Assembly: GCA_017470605.1 (NCBI GenBank)
Contig: JAFUYH010000026.1
Span: 61,333 to 125,332 of the forward strand
Direction of reading: 5' to 3'
Length of the DNA: 64,000 nt
Source of the DNA: Treponema sp.
Lineage (GTDB): Bacteria; Spirochaetota; Spirochaetia; Treponematales; Treponemataceae
A program made the position numbers and the translations under genes. Under the pieces are notes generated by a model that ran no database searches, was not told the DNA's origin, and was given only the letters and a program-made list of their open reading frames with translations. Within the stretch, counting starts at the first letter, position 1; every line of letters begins with the position of its first letter. Positions 42,102 through 50,603 of this stretch are shown here, one piece after another.

Positions 42102-42557
42102 ATGATAAATCTGTTTTACATACGCCGTAACACCGGCAATTTCTTCTACAATGCACTTGCTGCCTTCTTCCAGAACAATGTCTTCGCGAACTGCAGCAGT
42201 CCATTCCATACCGTTGATTTTGACAGAGCCTTTTTCCAGCACGGTAATTTTCTTTGTTACCACGGCAATCTGGCCGATTACCCGTTCATAGTTAGTAGCA
42301 ATCTTTTTCTGATTCAGCTTTTGCTTTACAAGAGGTCTTGTAAAAATCAGAAGCAGCAGAGCCAGAGCTACAAATATGAAGAGCTGGGCCGTGAATGGCA
42401 GTGGCGTAAAGGCAAGAAATACCATTACAAAAGCACTGATTCCAAACCAGATTGTTGTAAGGGCCAGTGTGAGCGATTCAATCACAACGCAGATGATTGT
42501 AACCGCGACCCAAAACCAGGGAAGATTATCAGCTAAAACTGAAATAATACTGTCCAT
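42093..42557 (-). CDS. NfeD-family membrane protein
   Basis: 154 residues. Two to three membrane helices (LPWFWVAVTIICVVIESLTL, FIFVALALLLLIFT) are followed by a C-terminal OB-fold domain (GQIAVVTKKITVLEKGSVKI, VREDIVLEEG). This short NfeD form lacks the ClpP-like protease domain. It lies upstream of the SPFH gene and the pair is a recurring module in membrane organisation. Ribosome site AGGAGG. Confidence 0.9.
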   Translation of the reverse strand: MDSIISVLADNLPWFWVAVTIICVVIESLTLALTTIWFGISAFVMVFLAFTPLPFTAQLFIFVALALLLLIFTRPLVKQKLNQKKIATNYERVIGQIAVVTKKITVLEKGSVKINGMEWTAAVREDIVLEEGSKCIVEEIAGVTAYVKQIYHGD

Positions 42558-42581
42558 AAGAAACCTCCTGAAATTCTAGAC

Positions 42582-42659
42582 TGTCACCCCGAACTTGATT
42601 TGGGAGTCATTTTCGATATTCCGAAACAAGTTCGGAATGACACAAGTTCTGAATGACAC
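42582..42659. repeat. Intergenic repeat pair upstream of nfeD
   Basis: tgtcaccccgaacttg...gggagtca (imperfect) is followed by the perfect hairpin attccgaa-acaag-ttcggaat and tgacac. The CAAG loop and TGACA flanks link it to the pair at 41011-41070. Confidence 0.5.
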
Positions 42660-42731
42660 TTTGAATATACGGTCAGTCTGGTGAGAAAACAAGAGTGACA
42701 TTGGTTACTTTTGGGGTAACTTTTGTTACTT

Positions 42732-44180
42732 TTATGATTTATCTGATGCAAAGAAATCTACAGCATTCTGATAGCAGATATTTTTTACAAGCTGCCCCAG
42801 AGATTCTTCCTGCCATGGGAATTCGCCGTTTTCTACCAGGCCGCCTACATAGTTGCAGAGAATGCGGCGGAAATATTCATGGCGAGGGTAAGAAAGGAAA
42901 CTGCGGCTGTCTGTGAGCATTCCCACATACCGGCCAAGAGGAGCTGTGCGGGAATAAACGCGAATCTGTTCTTCAATTCCGTCTTTGTGGTCGTTGAACC
43001 ACCAGGCAGGGCCAAACTGACAATTGCGGAAATTTGCAGCCATTGTAGCAAGGGCCTCGTTGTCCTTTGGATTAAGGTTATAGAGGATTGTGCGGGCATC
43101 AGGTTCTGCGCTGTAAATTGCATTGAGGACGGCACCAATCTGCGGCGCAAAATTAAAGTCCTGAAGGCTGTCTTCGCCGATATTTTTACCGCTGGCCTCA
43201 AGGAGGGCGGCATTCTGGTCGCGAAGAGCACCTATGTGAATCTGCATTACAAAACCTTTCTGAGCATAGAGTTTGCCAAGTTCAATAAGAACCCATCCTT
43301 TATATTTTGCAAGTTCTTCGTGAGAAAGTTTCTTTCCATTCCATGCTTTTTCAAAGATACAGTTAACATCATCATAACTTGCAGGAAGATAAAAATCATT
43401 TTCCAGAGAATGATCGCTTACAAGAGAGCCGTTGGCCTTAAAAAAGTCCATGCGGCGGCCCAGGGCAGAAATCATATCAGAAATTGATTTGAACTTTGTG
43501 CCATCCATTTCCTGCAGGCGGCTGATATAATCAGGGAATGCCGGACTTTCTGCATTTATAGCTAAATCCGGGCGGAAAGAAGGCCGAACCTTACAGTTTT
43601 TCCAGTCGCCGGCAATTTTTTTATGATATTCAAGAGAGTCCAAAGGATCATCAGTTGTACAAAGCTCACGAACTCCCATTTTTTCCAGCAGTCCGCGAGG
43701 GCTGTATTCAGGCTTTGCAAGAAGCTGATTGCATTTATCCCAAATCTGGCGGGCATTTTTTTCTGTAACAGCTTCTGTAATTCCAAAATAACGTTTTAAC
43801 TCCAGATGACTCCAGTGATACAGAGGATTCCCCACGCAAAGCTGCAGGGTGCGGACAAAAGCAAGGTAGCGCTCATAATCAGCCTTTGCAACGGCTTCTG
43901 CCCCGCCCCGCTCCTGATCAGATTTTACAGAACCGTCCTTGCGGATATGACCGGTAATCAGTTCTTCACTCACTCCTGCCGCACGCATGGCACGCCACTT
44001 GTAGTGGTCATGGTCAAGCCAGGCATTTGCAAGATTTCCAAGACTCTTGTTTTCATAAATCTCCTGAGGCGGAAGATGATTATGAAAATCAAAAATCGGC
44101 TGATTTTCTGCATATTTATGATATAAAATCTGAGCGGCTTCGCTCTGTAAAATAAAATTTTCATCAAGGAAGTTCTTCAT
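42732..44180 (-). CDS. uxaC: Glucuronate (uronate) isomerase
   Basis: Isomerises glucuronate to fructuronate (or galacturonate to tagaturonate). The 482-residue protein begins in the family manner with IFDFHNHLPPQEI, whose HxH binds metal. It continues with ELCTTDDPLDSLEYHKK, MQIHIGALRDQN and a DSRSFLSYPRHEYFRRILCN end. Length matches UxaC. It is the last gene of the uxuA-cyclase-uxuB-uxaC unit, which gives the whole path from glucuronate to 2-keto-3-deoxygluconate. No KDG kinase or aldolase is in the window. Confidence 0.95.
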   Translation of the reverse strand: MKNFLDENFILQSEAAQILYHKYAENQPIFDFHNHLPPQEIYENKSLGNLANAWLDHDHYKWRAMRAAGVSEELITGHIRKDGSVKSDQERGGAEAVAKADYERYLAFVRTLQLCVGNPLYHWSHLELKRYFGITEAVTEKNARQIWDKCNQLLAKPEYSPRGLLEKMGVRELCTTDDPLDSLEYHKKIAGDWKNCKVRPSFRPDLAINAESPAFPDYISRLQEMDGTKFKSISDMISALGRRMDFFKANGSLVSDHSLENDFYLPASYDDVNCIFEKAWNGKKLSHEELAKYKGWVLIELGKLYAQKGFVMQIHIGALRDQNAALLEASGKNIGEDSLQDFNFAPQIGAVLNAIYSAEPDARTILYNLNPKDNEALATMAANFRNCQFGPAWWFNDHKDGIEEQIRVYSRTAPLGRYVGMLTDSRSFLSYPRHEYFRRILCNYVGGLVENGEFPWQEESLGQLVKNICYQNAVDFFASDKS

Positions 44181-44221
44181 AATATTATTTCCCCCGAATA
44201 CTGATATCTAACCTTACAAAT

Positions 44222-45832
44222 CTAGAGTGCAGTCTGATGCAGGGTATTTCGTACTGCACCATTTCCGGCAATCAGTTTTGCAAAATAATCTTTTACAGCA
44301 TCAGCAAGACCAGCTTCAAACAAATCAACACCAAAGATTTCTTTACGGCAAAGAAGTTTATCAAGCTCTGCAGGAAGAGATGTGTCTCCAATTTTTACGC
44401 CGGCAACATACTTCTTGCACTCTTCCAAAAGAGGGTCAGGACTTAATTCAAAAACCTTGCCGTCATCACCTATAGCCATAAGATAGCGGAGCCAGAGGGC
44501 AAATACAAGAGGAATAACCTTAAGGTCTGCAATATTGAGGTCGCTGCGACCAAGATAGCCCTTGATTGTCTCACCAAAGCGGATAGAAAGTTTCTGTGAA
44601 GTATCGCAGGCAATGCGCTGTGGAGTATCAGGCATAAAAGGATTAGGAATACGGATATTTACAACTTCATCAATAAAGTTACGAGGCTTAATGATTCCAG
44701 GGTCTACAACAACAGGAAGACCTTCATCATAGCCCAATCGCTTAACAAGGCGCAGCAAATCAGGATCCTTCATTTCATCTGCAATGAGAGTATAACCAAG
44801 CAGACAGCCGCTTACGGCAAGGAAGGTATGAAGCGGATTCAGACAGGTACAAACCTTCATTTTTTCCACTTTGTCTACGGTTTCACGGTCTGTAAAGTAA
44901 AGTCCTGCTTTTTCAAGCTCTGGGCGTCCGTTAGGGAAATTGTCTTCAATAACAAGATACTGGCACTCCTCTGCATTTACAAAAGGAGCGACATAAGTTT
45001 TCTTAGAAGTAATTACAGGCTCCAGTTGCTCAATTCCGTCATCCGCTAGAATCTTTTCGATTTTTGCGTCAGGGCGTGGAGTGATTTTATCAATCATTGT
45101 CCAAGGGAAAGAAACCTTGCCGGAATTGTTTACATAGTCAAGGAAGCCAGGCTTGCAGACACCGCGGTTTTCCCATTCCTTTGCAAACTCGTTTACAGCG
45201 GCATACAATTTATCGCCGTTGTGGGAACAGTTATCCATGCTCACCATGGCTACAGGAAGTTCGCCGTTTACATAGCGTTCATGAAGAAGGGTTACAACCT
45301 TACCGATATAAGATTTTGGCAAGACAGGGCCAGCGGCAAAATCATCTTCCACGCCAGGCATCATAAGACCGGCAGCGTTGCGCAAAAGATATCCTTTTTC
45401 TGTGATTGTGAAAGTAACCATCTGCAGGGATGGAGAGCGGAAAATTTCAAGAAGGCGGGCCCAGTCCTTTTCATTCTCACTGTCTGCGGCAAGGGCTTCC
45501 ATAATAGAGCCGACTACAGTTTTTTCTACAGAACCGCTGGACTTCAAGGTAACAAGAGCACCGATATTATCGTGAGGACGGTACATTTTTTCTATGATTT
45601 CATAGTCATAACCTTCTGCAACAACAAGCCCGCGGTCAAGTACGCCCTTATTCAAAAGTTCCTGTACAACATTTGCCTGAAAAGCACGGAAAATGTTTCC
45701 TGCACCAAAGTGAATCCAGAATGGTTCAGCCTTTGTAGCCGCTTCTACACTATTGCGGTCAAATTTTGGAAGGGAATATCCCTTTGCTTCCCATTCAGCC
45801 GTATTTTTAATTCCATCTTTTGTAAGTTTCAT
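44222..45832 (-). CDS. uxuB: Fructuronate reductase / mannonate oxidoreductase (mannitol dehydrogenase family)
   Basis: 536-residue NAD-dependent polyol dehydrogenase that interconverts fructuronate and mannonate. The Rossmann start FWIHFGAGNIFRAFQ, TFTITEKGY, VSMDNCSHNGDKL, a KMKVCTCLNPLHTFLAV segment with the catalytic Lys/Asn/His region, and IRIPNPFMPDTPQRIA fit the family. Context between uxuA and uxaC supports fructuronate rather than tagaturonate. Confidence 0.9.
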   Translation of the reverse strand: MKLTKDGIKNTAEWEAKGYSLPKFDRNSVEAATKAEPFWIHFGAGNIFRAFQANVVQELLNKGVLDRGLVVAEGYDYEIIEKMYRPHDNIGALVTLKSSGSVEKTVVGSIMEALAADSENEKDWARLLEIFRSPSLQMVTFTITEKGYLLRNAAGLMMPGVEDDFAAGPVLPKSYIGKVVTLLHERYVNGELPVAMVSMDNCSHNGDKLYAAVNEFAKEWENRGVCKPGFLDYVNNSGKVSFPWTMIDKITPRPDAKIEKILADDGIEQLEPVITSKKTYVAPFVNAEECQYLVIEDNFPNGRPELEKAGLYFTDRETVDKVEKMKVCTCLNPLHTFLAVSGCLLGYTLIADEMKDPDLLRLVKRLGYDEGLPVVVDPGIIKPRNFIDEVVNIRIPNPFMPDTPQRIACDTSQKLSIRFGETIKGYLGRSDLNIADLKVIPLVFALWLRYLMAIGDDGKVFELSPDPLLEECKKYVAGVKIGDTSLPAELDKLLCRKEIFGVDLFEAGLADAVKDYFAKLIAGNGAVRNTLHQTAL

Positions 45833-45865
45833 TTTCAGCTCCTGAATATATATCTGAATTACAAA

Positions 45866-47392
45866 CTAAATTGTATAAAGTTTTACCTTTTCACTTCTTC
45901 CCCGAATATCTGCATCATCTACAAAAATGAGGCCTGCAGATTCTGAGGTGCCTTTTAAGGCGTCTGCAGTACTTTGAGAAATCAGAAGGTCTGTTTTATA
46001 AGTTTTGCACAAACCTTCTATTCTGCTAGCAGTATTTACTGTATCACCAATCACTGTATATTCAATTCGGTTTGCAGCCCCAATATTTCCTGCAAGAACA
46101 TTTCCGCTGTGAAGGCCAATTCCAAACTTTAAGGCAGGAAATCCCTTCGCCTCAAAATCGCGGTTCATTTCTTCCAGAGCCTTCCTCATATCAAGGGCCG
46201 CTTCAAAAGCATCCTTTGCATGATTTTCAAGTTTAACCGGTGCACCGAATAAAGCCATTACTGCATCACCAATATATTTATTAATTACCCCATTGTGGGC
46301 AGTTATGCATTTTTCAAGCCCCGTAAAATAAAGATTTAAAAGGCTAACGATTTTTTCCGGCGGCATATTTTCTGACAAAGTGGTAAAACCGCGGATGTCA
46401 CAAAACATTACTGTAACAGAAAGATTTTCTCCGCCCAGGGCAACATTTCCGTTCAAAAGATAGTCCCGCACCTGAGGAGTTACAATCTTTCCAAAAGTAT
46501 CATGCATAAATTCCTTTTCTTTAAGGGACTTTGCCATTGCATTAAAACTGTCGCCCAAAACTCCCATTTCATCATTTGAACAGATTTGAGTACGGCAGTC
46601 GTAATGACCTTCCGAAATAAGGTTTGCAAAGGCCGTAAGTTTTTTCAGCGGCTTTGAAAAGAAACCTGAAAAAATCAAAGTAAGAATAAAGCCCAGAAGC
46701 AGAAGTTCCATTGCAACAATCAGGTCAGAATAGGAATCAACAACAAGTCCATAACGGACAATCATAAAAATCCTGATTCCAAGATAGGCCGTTGGAAAAA
46801 AAGCGGTTGCAAAAAAATAAAAGAGGAACATATTTCTAATAGAAGAAATTGACATTCTCTGTGTATCAGAAATATTTCCATCCGGATAAAAATGAGGCAG
46901 AATCAGATTTCTGTTTAAAGTTTCCAGTGTAAAATAGATAATCGTGAAGGAAAGCATGGCCAGAAACATCATAGAAGATGCAGAAGAGATGATGATGAAT
47001 GAAAAATCTACACCTGTCTGCAAATTCAGATAAACAAGAAATACCAGCTCAACAAAAAAATTAATTACCCATCCCAGAGTTCCCACAAGGGCAAAAACCC
47101 CGGGAATATGCACTGCAATTTTTATGTACTTTTTATCAGACTTCTTAAAATGAAATCCCTGAAAAATATAAATTACACATATTACAGAAGGAATAAAATA
47201 ACTCATGACCGAAAGAACATTAGTCAGAATCTTATGAGAGGAAATAAAGCCTGTCCACAGCAAAACAGCCTCTGTTTCTGGCAGAACAAAATCTACTTTG
47301 TCTGCCAGAAGAACTGCAAAAACATTTGCAGCGACACAAAAGAGTCCAAAGAAAAATCCGTAATACTTAAAGAAAAAATCTTTTGCCTTCAT
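45866..47392 (-). CDS. Membrane-bound class III adenylate cyclase with HAMP domain
   Basis: 508 residues. About six hydrophobic helices (residues 1-245) lead to a HAMP domain (KPLKKLTAFANLISEGHYD, NDEMGVLGDSFNAMAKSL) and a class III cyclase domain. The domain has both metal Asp sites (MFCDIRGFTTL, KYIGDAVMALFG), the Lys of NKYIGD and Asp of VIGDTVN that specify ATP, and the Asn/Arg of NTASRIE. It should make cAMP in response to an envelope signal. Lying inside the glucuronate operon is unusual. The gap to uxuA is 20 nt and to uxuB 33 nt. Confidence 0.9.
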   Translation of the reverse strand: MKAKDFFFKYYGFFFGLFCVAANVFAVLLADKVDFVLPETEAVLLWTGFISSHKILTNVLSVMSYFIPSVICVIYIFQGFHFKKSDKKYIKIAVHIPGVFALVGTLGWVINFFVELVFLVYLNLQTGVDFSFIIISSASSMMFLAMLSFTIIYFTLETLNRNLILPHFYPDGNISDTQRMSISSIRNMFLFYFFATAFFPTAYLGIRIFMIVRYGLVVDSYSDLIVAMELLLLGFILTLIFSGFFSKPLKKLTAFANLISEGHYDCRTQICSNDEMGVLGDSFNAMAKSLKEKEFMHDTFGKIVTPQVRDYLLNGNVALGGENLSVTVMFCDIRGFTTLSENMPPEKIVSLLNLYFTGLEKCITAHNGVINKYIGDAVMALFGAPVKLENHAKDAFEAALDMRKALEEMNRDFEAKGFPALKFGIGLHSGNVLAGNIGAANRIEYTVIGDTVNTASRIEGLCKTYKTDLLISQSTADALKGTSESAGLIFVDDADIRGRSEKVKLYTI

Positions 47393-47412
47393 AAAAGAAT
47401 CAGTCTTTCTTA

Positions 47413-48519
47413 TTACTTGTACAGCTTAACCCCACTGCGGTCAATAGTTTTTTCGCAGGCTTCCCAGAGGCCCTGGAGGTAGGTTGCTCCGAGAGCGCGG
47501 TCATAAAGTCCATAACCAGGCATGCATTTTTCACCCCAGATTGTTCGGCCATGGTCTGGGCGGATAACGCCGTCAAAACCAGTTTCATAAAGGGTCTTAA
47601 CAATCTTGAACATATCAAAAGAACCTGTGCTTGAAAGATGTGCTGATTCCTGGAAGTCCAGAACAGGGTCATCAATTGCAGTGTTAAATTTAAGGTTGCG
47701 CACGTGGGCAAAGTGAATGCGTCCCTGGGCAGCCTTTATGAATTCGCAGAGGTCATTCTTGCGGTTAGTACCATAAGAACCTGTACAGAAGGTCAAGCCG
47801 TTGTGAGGATTATCAACAGCCTTGAGCATACGGCAAACCTTATCCTGACTTGTAATAATACGAGGAAGACCAAATACAGGCCAGGCAGGATCATCCGGAT
47901 GAATTGCCATATCAATATTGTATTTGTCGCAGACAGGCATAATTGCTTTAAGGAAATATACAAGGTTATTGAAAAGCTTTTCTTCGTCTACTGATTTATA
48001 CATTTCAAAAAGTTCTTTAACGCGGGCCATGCGCTCAGGCTCCCAGCCAGGAAGAATAAAGCCGTTTGAATCCTTATCTATAGAAGCAAACATTTCTTCC
48101 GGTTTTACGCCGTCAATAGCCTTTGAGTTGTAGGCAAGAACTGTTGAACCATCCTCGCAAAGGCGGGCAAGTTCAGAACGAGTCCAGTCAAAAACAGGCA
48201 TAAAGTTGTAGCAGACCATGTGGATGTCTTCCTGACCAAGACGCTCCAGAGTCTTAATGTAGTTTTCTATGTATTTATCGCGGTCGCCACCACCAATTTT
48301 TATGTCGTCGTGAATATTTACGCTTTCAATTCCTGCAATCTTGAGGCCGGCATCACTAACTTCCTTCTTGATTTTCTGAATGGCGGCCAGTTCCCATGCA
48401 TCTCCCGGAACCGAATCATACAATGTTGTAATAACGCCATGAACACCAGGTACCTGACGAATCTGCTGCAAAGTAACTGAATCAAAGCCGGTTCCATACC
48501 AGCGCAAAGTCATTTCCAT
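47413..48519 (-). CDS. uxuA: Mannonate dehydratase
   Basis: Dehydrates D-mannonate to 2-keto-3-deoxygluconate. 368 residues from ATG 48519, which has the ribosome site AGAGGTGAT. The sequence starts MEMTLRWYGTGFDSVTLQQI, with further hallmarks GVHGVITTLYD, HPDDPAWPVFGLPRI, CTGSYGTN and RPDHGRTIWGE. It is the first gene of the operon, behind a roughly 190-nt leader. Confidence 0.95.
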   Translation of the reverse strand: MEMTLRWYGTGFDSVTLQQIRQVPGVHGVITTLYDSVPGDAWELAAIQKIKKEVSDAGLKIAGIESVNIHDDIKIGGGDRDKYIENYIKTLERLGQEDIHMVCYNFMPVFDWTRSELARLCEDGSTVLAYNSKAIDGVKPEEMFASIDKDSNGFILPGWEPERMARVKELFEMYKSVDEEKLFNNLVYFLKAIMPVCDKYNIDMAIHPDDPAWPVFGLPRIITSQDKVCRMLKAVDNPHNGLTFCTGSYGTNRKNDLCEFIKAAQGRIHFAHVRNLKFNTAIDDPVLDFQESAHLSSTGSFDMFKIVKTLYETGFDGVIRPDHGRTIWGEKCMPGYGLYDRALGATYLQGLWEACEKTIDRSGVKLYK

Positions 48520-48561
48520 ATAATCACCTCTTAATTCAAAAAAGCAGGATATAGGTTCGAG

Positions 48562-48604
48562 CAAATCTCCAAAAATAGTCCACAGGACTGTTTTTGGGGA
48601 TTTG
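48562..48604. repeat. 20-bp imperfect hairpin in the uxuA leader
   Basis: caaatctccaaaaatagtcc (48562-48581) pairs with ggactgtttttggggatttg (48585-48604) around ACA with few mismatches. A GC-rich patch follows at 48656-48700. There is no T-run, so an mRNA-structure or REP-like role is more likely than termination. Confidence 0.55.
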
Positions 48605-48717
48605 AACAATCTAAATCCCTCGGCTTCAATTCGTCGCTTTCGCTCCTAATTTCCGCCTACCCCCTCTGCGGGGACACCCCGCAACGCCCCGCTGCAGGTT
48701 TTGTATTTTTCGATTAA

Positions 48718-48746
48718 AGTATATCATTACTTAATTTATTTATCAA
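48718..48746 (-). promoter_or_regulatory. Promoter of the glucuronate operon
   Basis: On the minus strand: TTGATA (48746-48741), a 17-bp spacer and TATACT (48723-48718). Transcription would start near 48711. Confidence 0.65.
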
Positions 48747-48754
48747 CTAAAATA

Positions 48755-48776
48755 CTTGCATACTAGTATAAAAGTT
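48755..48776. promoter_or_regulatory. GntR-type operator upstream of uxuA
   Basis: The palindrome has centre CTAG (48763-48766) and arms ACTTgcATA and TATaaAAGT, 7 of 9 positions paired. It resembles gluconate/uronate GntR-family operators of the ACTTGTATAC type. It sits just upstream of the -35 box, centred near -54 from the predicted start. The regulator gene is not in the window. Confidence 0.6.
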
Positions 48777-48781
48777 TGTCA

Positions 48782-49210
48782 TCACGCTGAAAACCAGTCT
48801 TCTACATGCAGAAAAGATTTTTCTCTGATTGCCTCAAAATCCGCTGTATTATGAGTTACAAGAATCATTCCGTTAGAAATTGCAGTGGCGGCAATCTGGG
48901 AATCATAAAAAGGCAGAGTTTTTCCTTCTTTTTCTGCAATGCTCTGCATTTCACCGCAAATTCTGGCGGAAAATTTGTCGTAGGATATTACTTCTACATT
49001 ATCTTCAAGTTTATCCAAAAAATCTTGAATGGCAACCTTTTTCTTCCCCTCAGGCATACGAGTCATTCCTCTGATTAATTCCTGCCAGGTAATTGCAGAA
49101 ATAGCACAAAGTTCACTTCTAGCGTTGTAGAAATTTATAATCTGCATATCAGGTCTTTCTTTTGTAAATTCTGAAACGATATTTGTATCAAGTAAATAAG
49201 TTTTTTTCAT
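48782..49210 (-). CDS. PIN-domain ribonuclease toxin (VapC type)
   Basis: 142 residues with PIN acidic residues in YLLDTNIVSEF, ITWQELIRG, and LPFYDSQIAATA, plus a closing VTHNTADF typical of FitB/VapC toxins. It is preceded by a Phd/YefM-type antitoxin gene 20 nt upstream. This pair is unrelated in sequence to the one at 15094-15730. Confidence 0.9.
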   Translation of the reverse strand: MKKTYLLDTNIVSEFTKERPDMQIINFYNARSELCAISAITWQELIRGMTRMPEGKKKVAIQDFLDKLEDNVEVISYDKFSARICGEMQSIAEKEGKTLPFYDSQIAATAISNGMILVTHNTADFEAIREKSFLHVEDWFSA

Positions 49211-49230
49211 GCTCTAAACCTCTTTATAAA

Positions 49231-49500
49231 CTATGCCCATGGGTCCTTTGAATAATCAGGACATTCTCTTGATGGCTTTATAAAATCAAGACCTACATCA
49301 TCAATCACATCAGCGTATTCTTCCCGCCATTTCCCAAGCCAGAAATCTTTCTTTGGCTTCCTGTTTTCATACTCACTATAGCTGATAATAACAGCGACAG
49401 GCTTATCATACCGGGTAAGTTCCACAACCTCGCCCTCTTCCGCACATTTTACCAGAGCAGAAAAATTGTTACGGGCATCATAAATAGAAGTTCTACACAT
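49231..49500 (-). CDS. Phd/YefM-type antitoxin
   Basis: 89 residues. The N-terminal fold YDARNNFSALVKCAEEGEVVELTRYDKPVAVIISYSEYE is that of Phd/YefM DNA-binding antitoxins. The tail, rich in Trp, Asp and Pro, would bind the PIN toxin. It is probably autoregulated through the inverted repeat overlapping its promoter. Ribosome site AGGGGG. Confidence 0.88.
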   Translation of the reverse strand: MCRTSIYDARNNFSALVKCAEEGEVVELTRYDKPVAVIISYSEYENRKPKKDFWLGKWREEYADVIDDVGLDFIKPSRECPDYSKDPWA

Positions 49501-49536
49501 AGAGTCCCCCTCTTGAATCTTTCTTTATTCAAAAGG

Positions 49537-49585
49537 ATTATAACATGAGAAGAAAATTCTAGTCAACTTAAATTTTGTTGGCTAG
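49537..49585 (-). promoter_or_regulatory. Promoter and probable operator of the antitoxin-toxin pair
   Basis: On the minus strand: TTGACT (49566-49561), an 18-bp spacer and TATAAT (49542-49537). The inverted repeat CTAGTCAAC (49559-49567) / GTTGGCTAG (49577-49585) covers the -35 box, as expected for antitoxin autoregulation. Confidence 0.65.
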
Positions 49586-49603
49586 AACAAGATAAAATTT
49601 AAG
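49567..49603. terminator. Inverted repeat downstream of the ATPase
   Basis: Perfect 10-bp arms cttaaatttt / aaaatttaag, with partial pairing inside, interlock with the operator repeat. It may terminate the ATPase transcript. Confidence 0.4.
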
Positions 49604-49631
49604 GATTTGCCACAATAAACAAAAAAAATAA

Positions 49632-50603
49632 TCACTCAAAAAGCCCCTTAATTCTACTAAATGCCTTAGAATTAAGAATCTTGTTTTTTATGCTTTCAGA
49701 AAGGTAATTCTTGTTCAATTTCTTTTTGGAATAGTTTAGAAAGGAATCTTTTGTTTTTTCTGAAATAAAAGAGGTGAAGAATTGTTCCCAACTGAAATAT
49801 TTTTTACTGTCGATATAATTTTCTGGAGCAGAAAGAATTGAAGAAAATTCACCATCCTTAATCAATTCAGCTTGTAAGAGGATATATTCAAATGAGTCCG
49901 GTAAGAACAAAAGCGCATTTTTCTTAGTTGAAACAATCTTCATAATTTTTGCCATTTGAGAACCAAAGGCTGCACCATCGGCAACTACGAGAGTATTATC
50001 TTTAGTCTGGAGTAACTTAAAATAAATATTTGATTTACCTTTAGCTGACTCACATTTGTATTTACCATTTGATATACCACAGAAAAAGTCAAAACCTGAA
50101 TTTGAATCTTCTGTCAGGATTTGTTTTACATCTGAAACAGCAGGTTCTTTCTCATAATCATAAATATGGTAAAACTCGTGATAAACCTGTTTCAAGCCTG
50201 CGTATTTTCCAGAAGTATGAATCCCATAAATTTCTTTAACACTATAAGGAAGATTTTCCAAACTTTCTCGCGTTACAAGAACGTAATAATTGTCTGTATT
50301 TTTGATTGCAGATGCAAAATCCTTTGAAGAAATAAAAGAGTTTCCTTCATCTATAAAAATAATAGAGTCATTTAAAAGCGTTAGATTCTGCTGCCAGTCC
50401 TGTCCTTCCAAAACTGCGCATTTCTTTTTACAGGAAAGATTTATACCACTAAAGTCACCTTCTAGCTGATGTTCACGAATCAAATCTACAAGGGTTGTTT
50501 TTCCGCTGGCACTATCGCCTTGAATGACAGTTATATTTCTGCGGATTGTAAATTCGTATTTAACTTTATTATTTTGAACTGAAATCTGATAACTACCTTT
50601 CAT
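49632..50603 (-). CDS. P-loop ATPase of unknown function, partner of the DUF4869 protein
   Basis: 323 residues. Walker A is VIQGDSASGKTTLVDLI (about residues 25-41). A Walker B-like motif SIIFIDEGNSFIS follows about 60 residues later. There is no ABC signature. A second acidic segment (VVADGAAFGSQMAKIM) and a basic C-terminus (NYSKKKLNKNY) complete it. No membrane segment or signal peptide is seen, so it is cytoplasmic. The start overlaps the stop of the DUF4869 gene by 4 nt (ATGA), showing tight coupling. I do not know its reaction. Confidence 0.7.
   Translation of the reverse strand: MKGSYQISVQNNKVKYEFTIRRNITVIQGDSASGKTTLVDLIREHQLEGDFSGINLSCKKKCAVLEGQDWQQNLTLLNDSIIFIDEGNSFISSKDFASAIKNTDNYYVLVTRESLENLPYSVKEIYGIHTSGKYAGLKQVYHEFYHIYDYEKEPAVSDVKQILTEDSNSGFDFFCGISNGKYKCESAKGKSNIYFKLLQTKDNTLVVADGAAFGSQMAKIMKIVSTKKNALLFLPDSFEYILLQAELIKDGEFSSILSAPENYIDSKKYFSWEQFFTSFISEKTKDSFLNYSKKKLNKNYLSESIKNKILNSKAFSRIKGLFE

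Noticed and set aside
45221..45946. 241-residue plus-strand ORF opposite uxuB and the cyclase
   Set aside because: Composition is that of a shadow frame and it crosses two real genes on the other strand.
48520..48609. N-terminal extension of uxuA
   Set aside because: It reads through the leader hairpin. ATG 48519 has a clear ribosome site and the family N-terminus.
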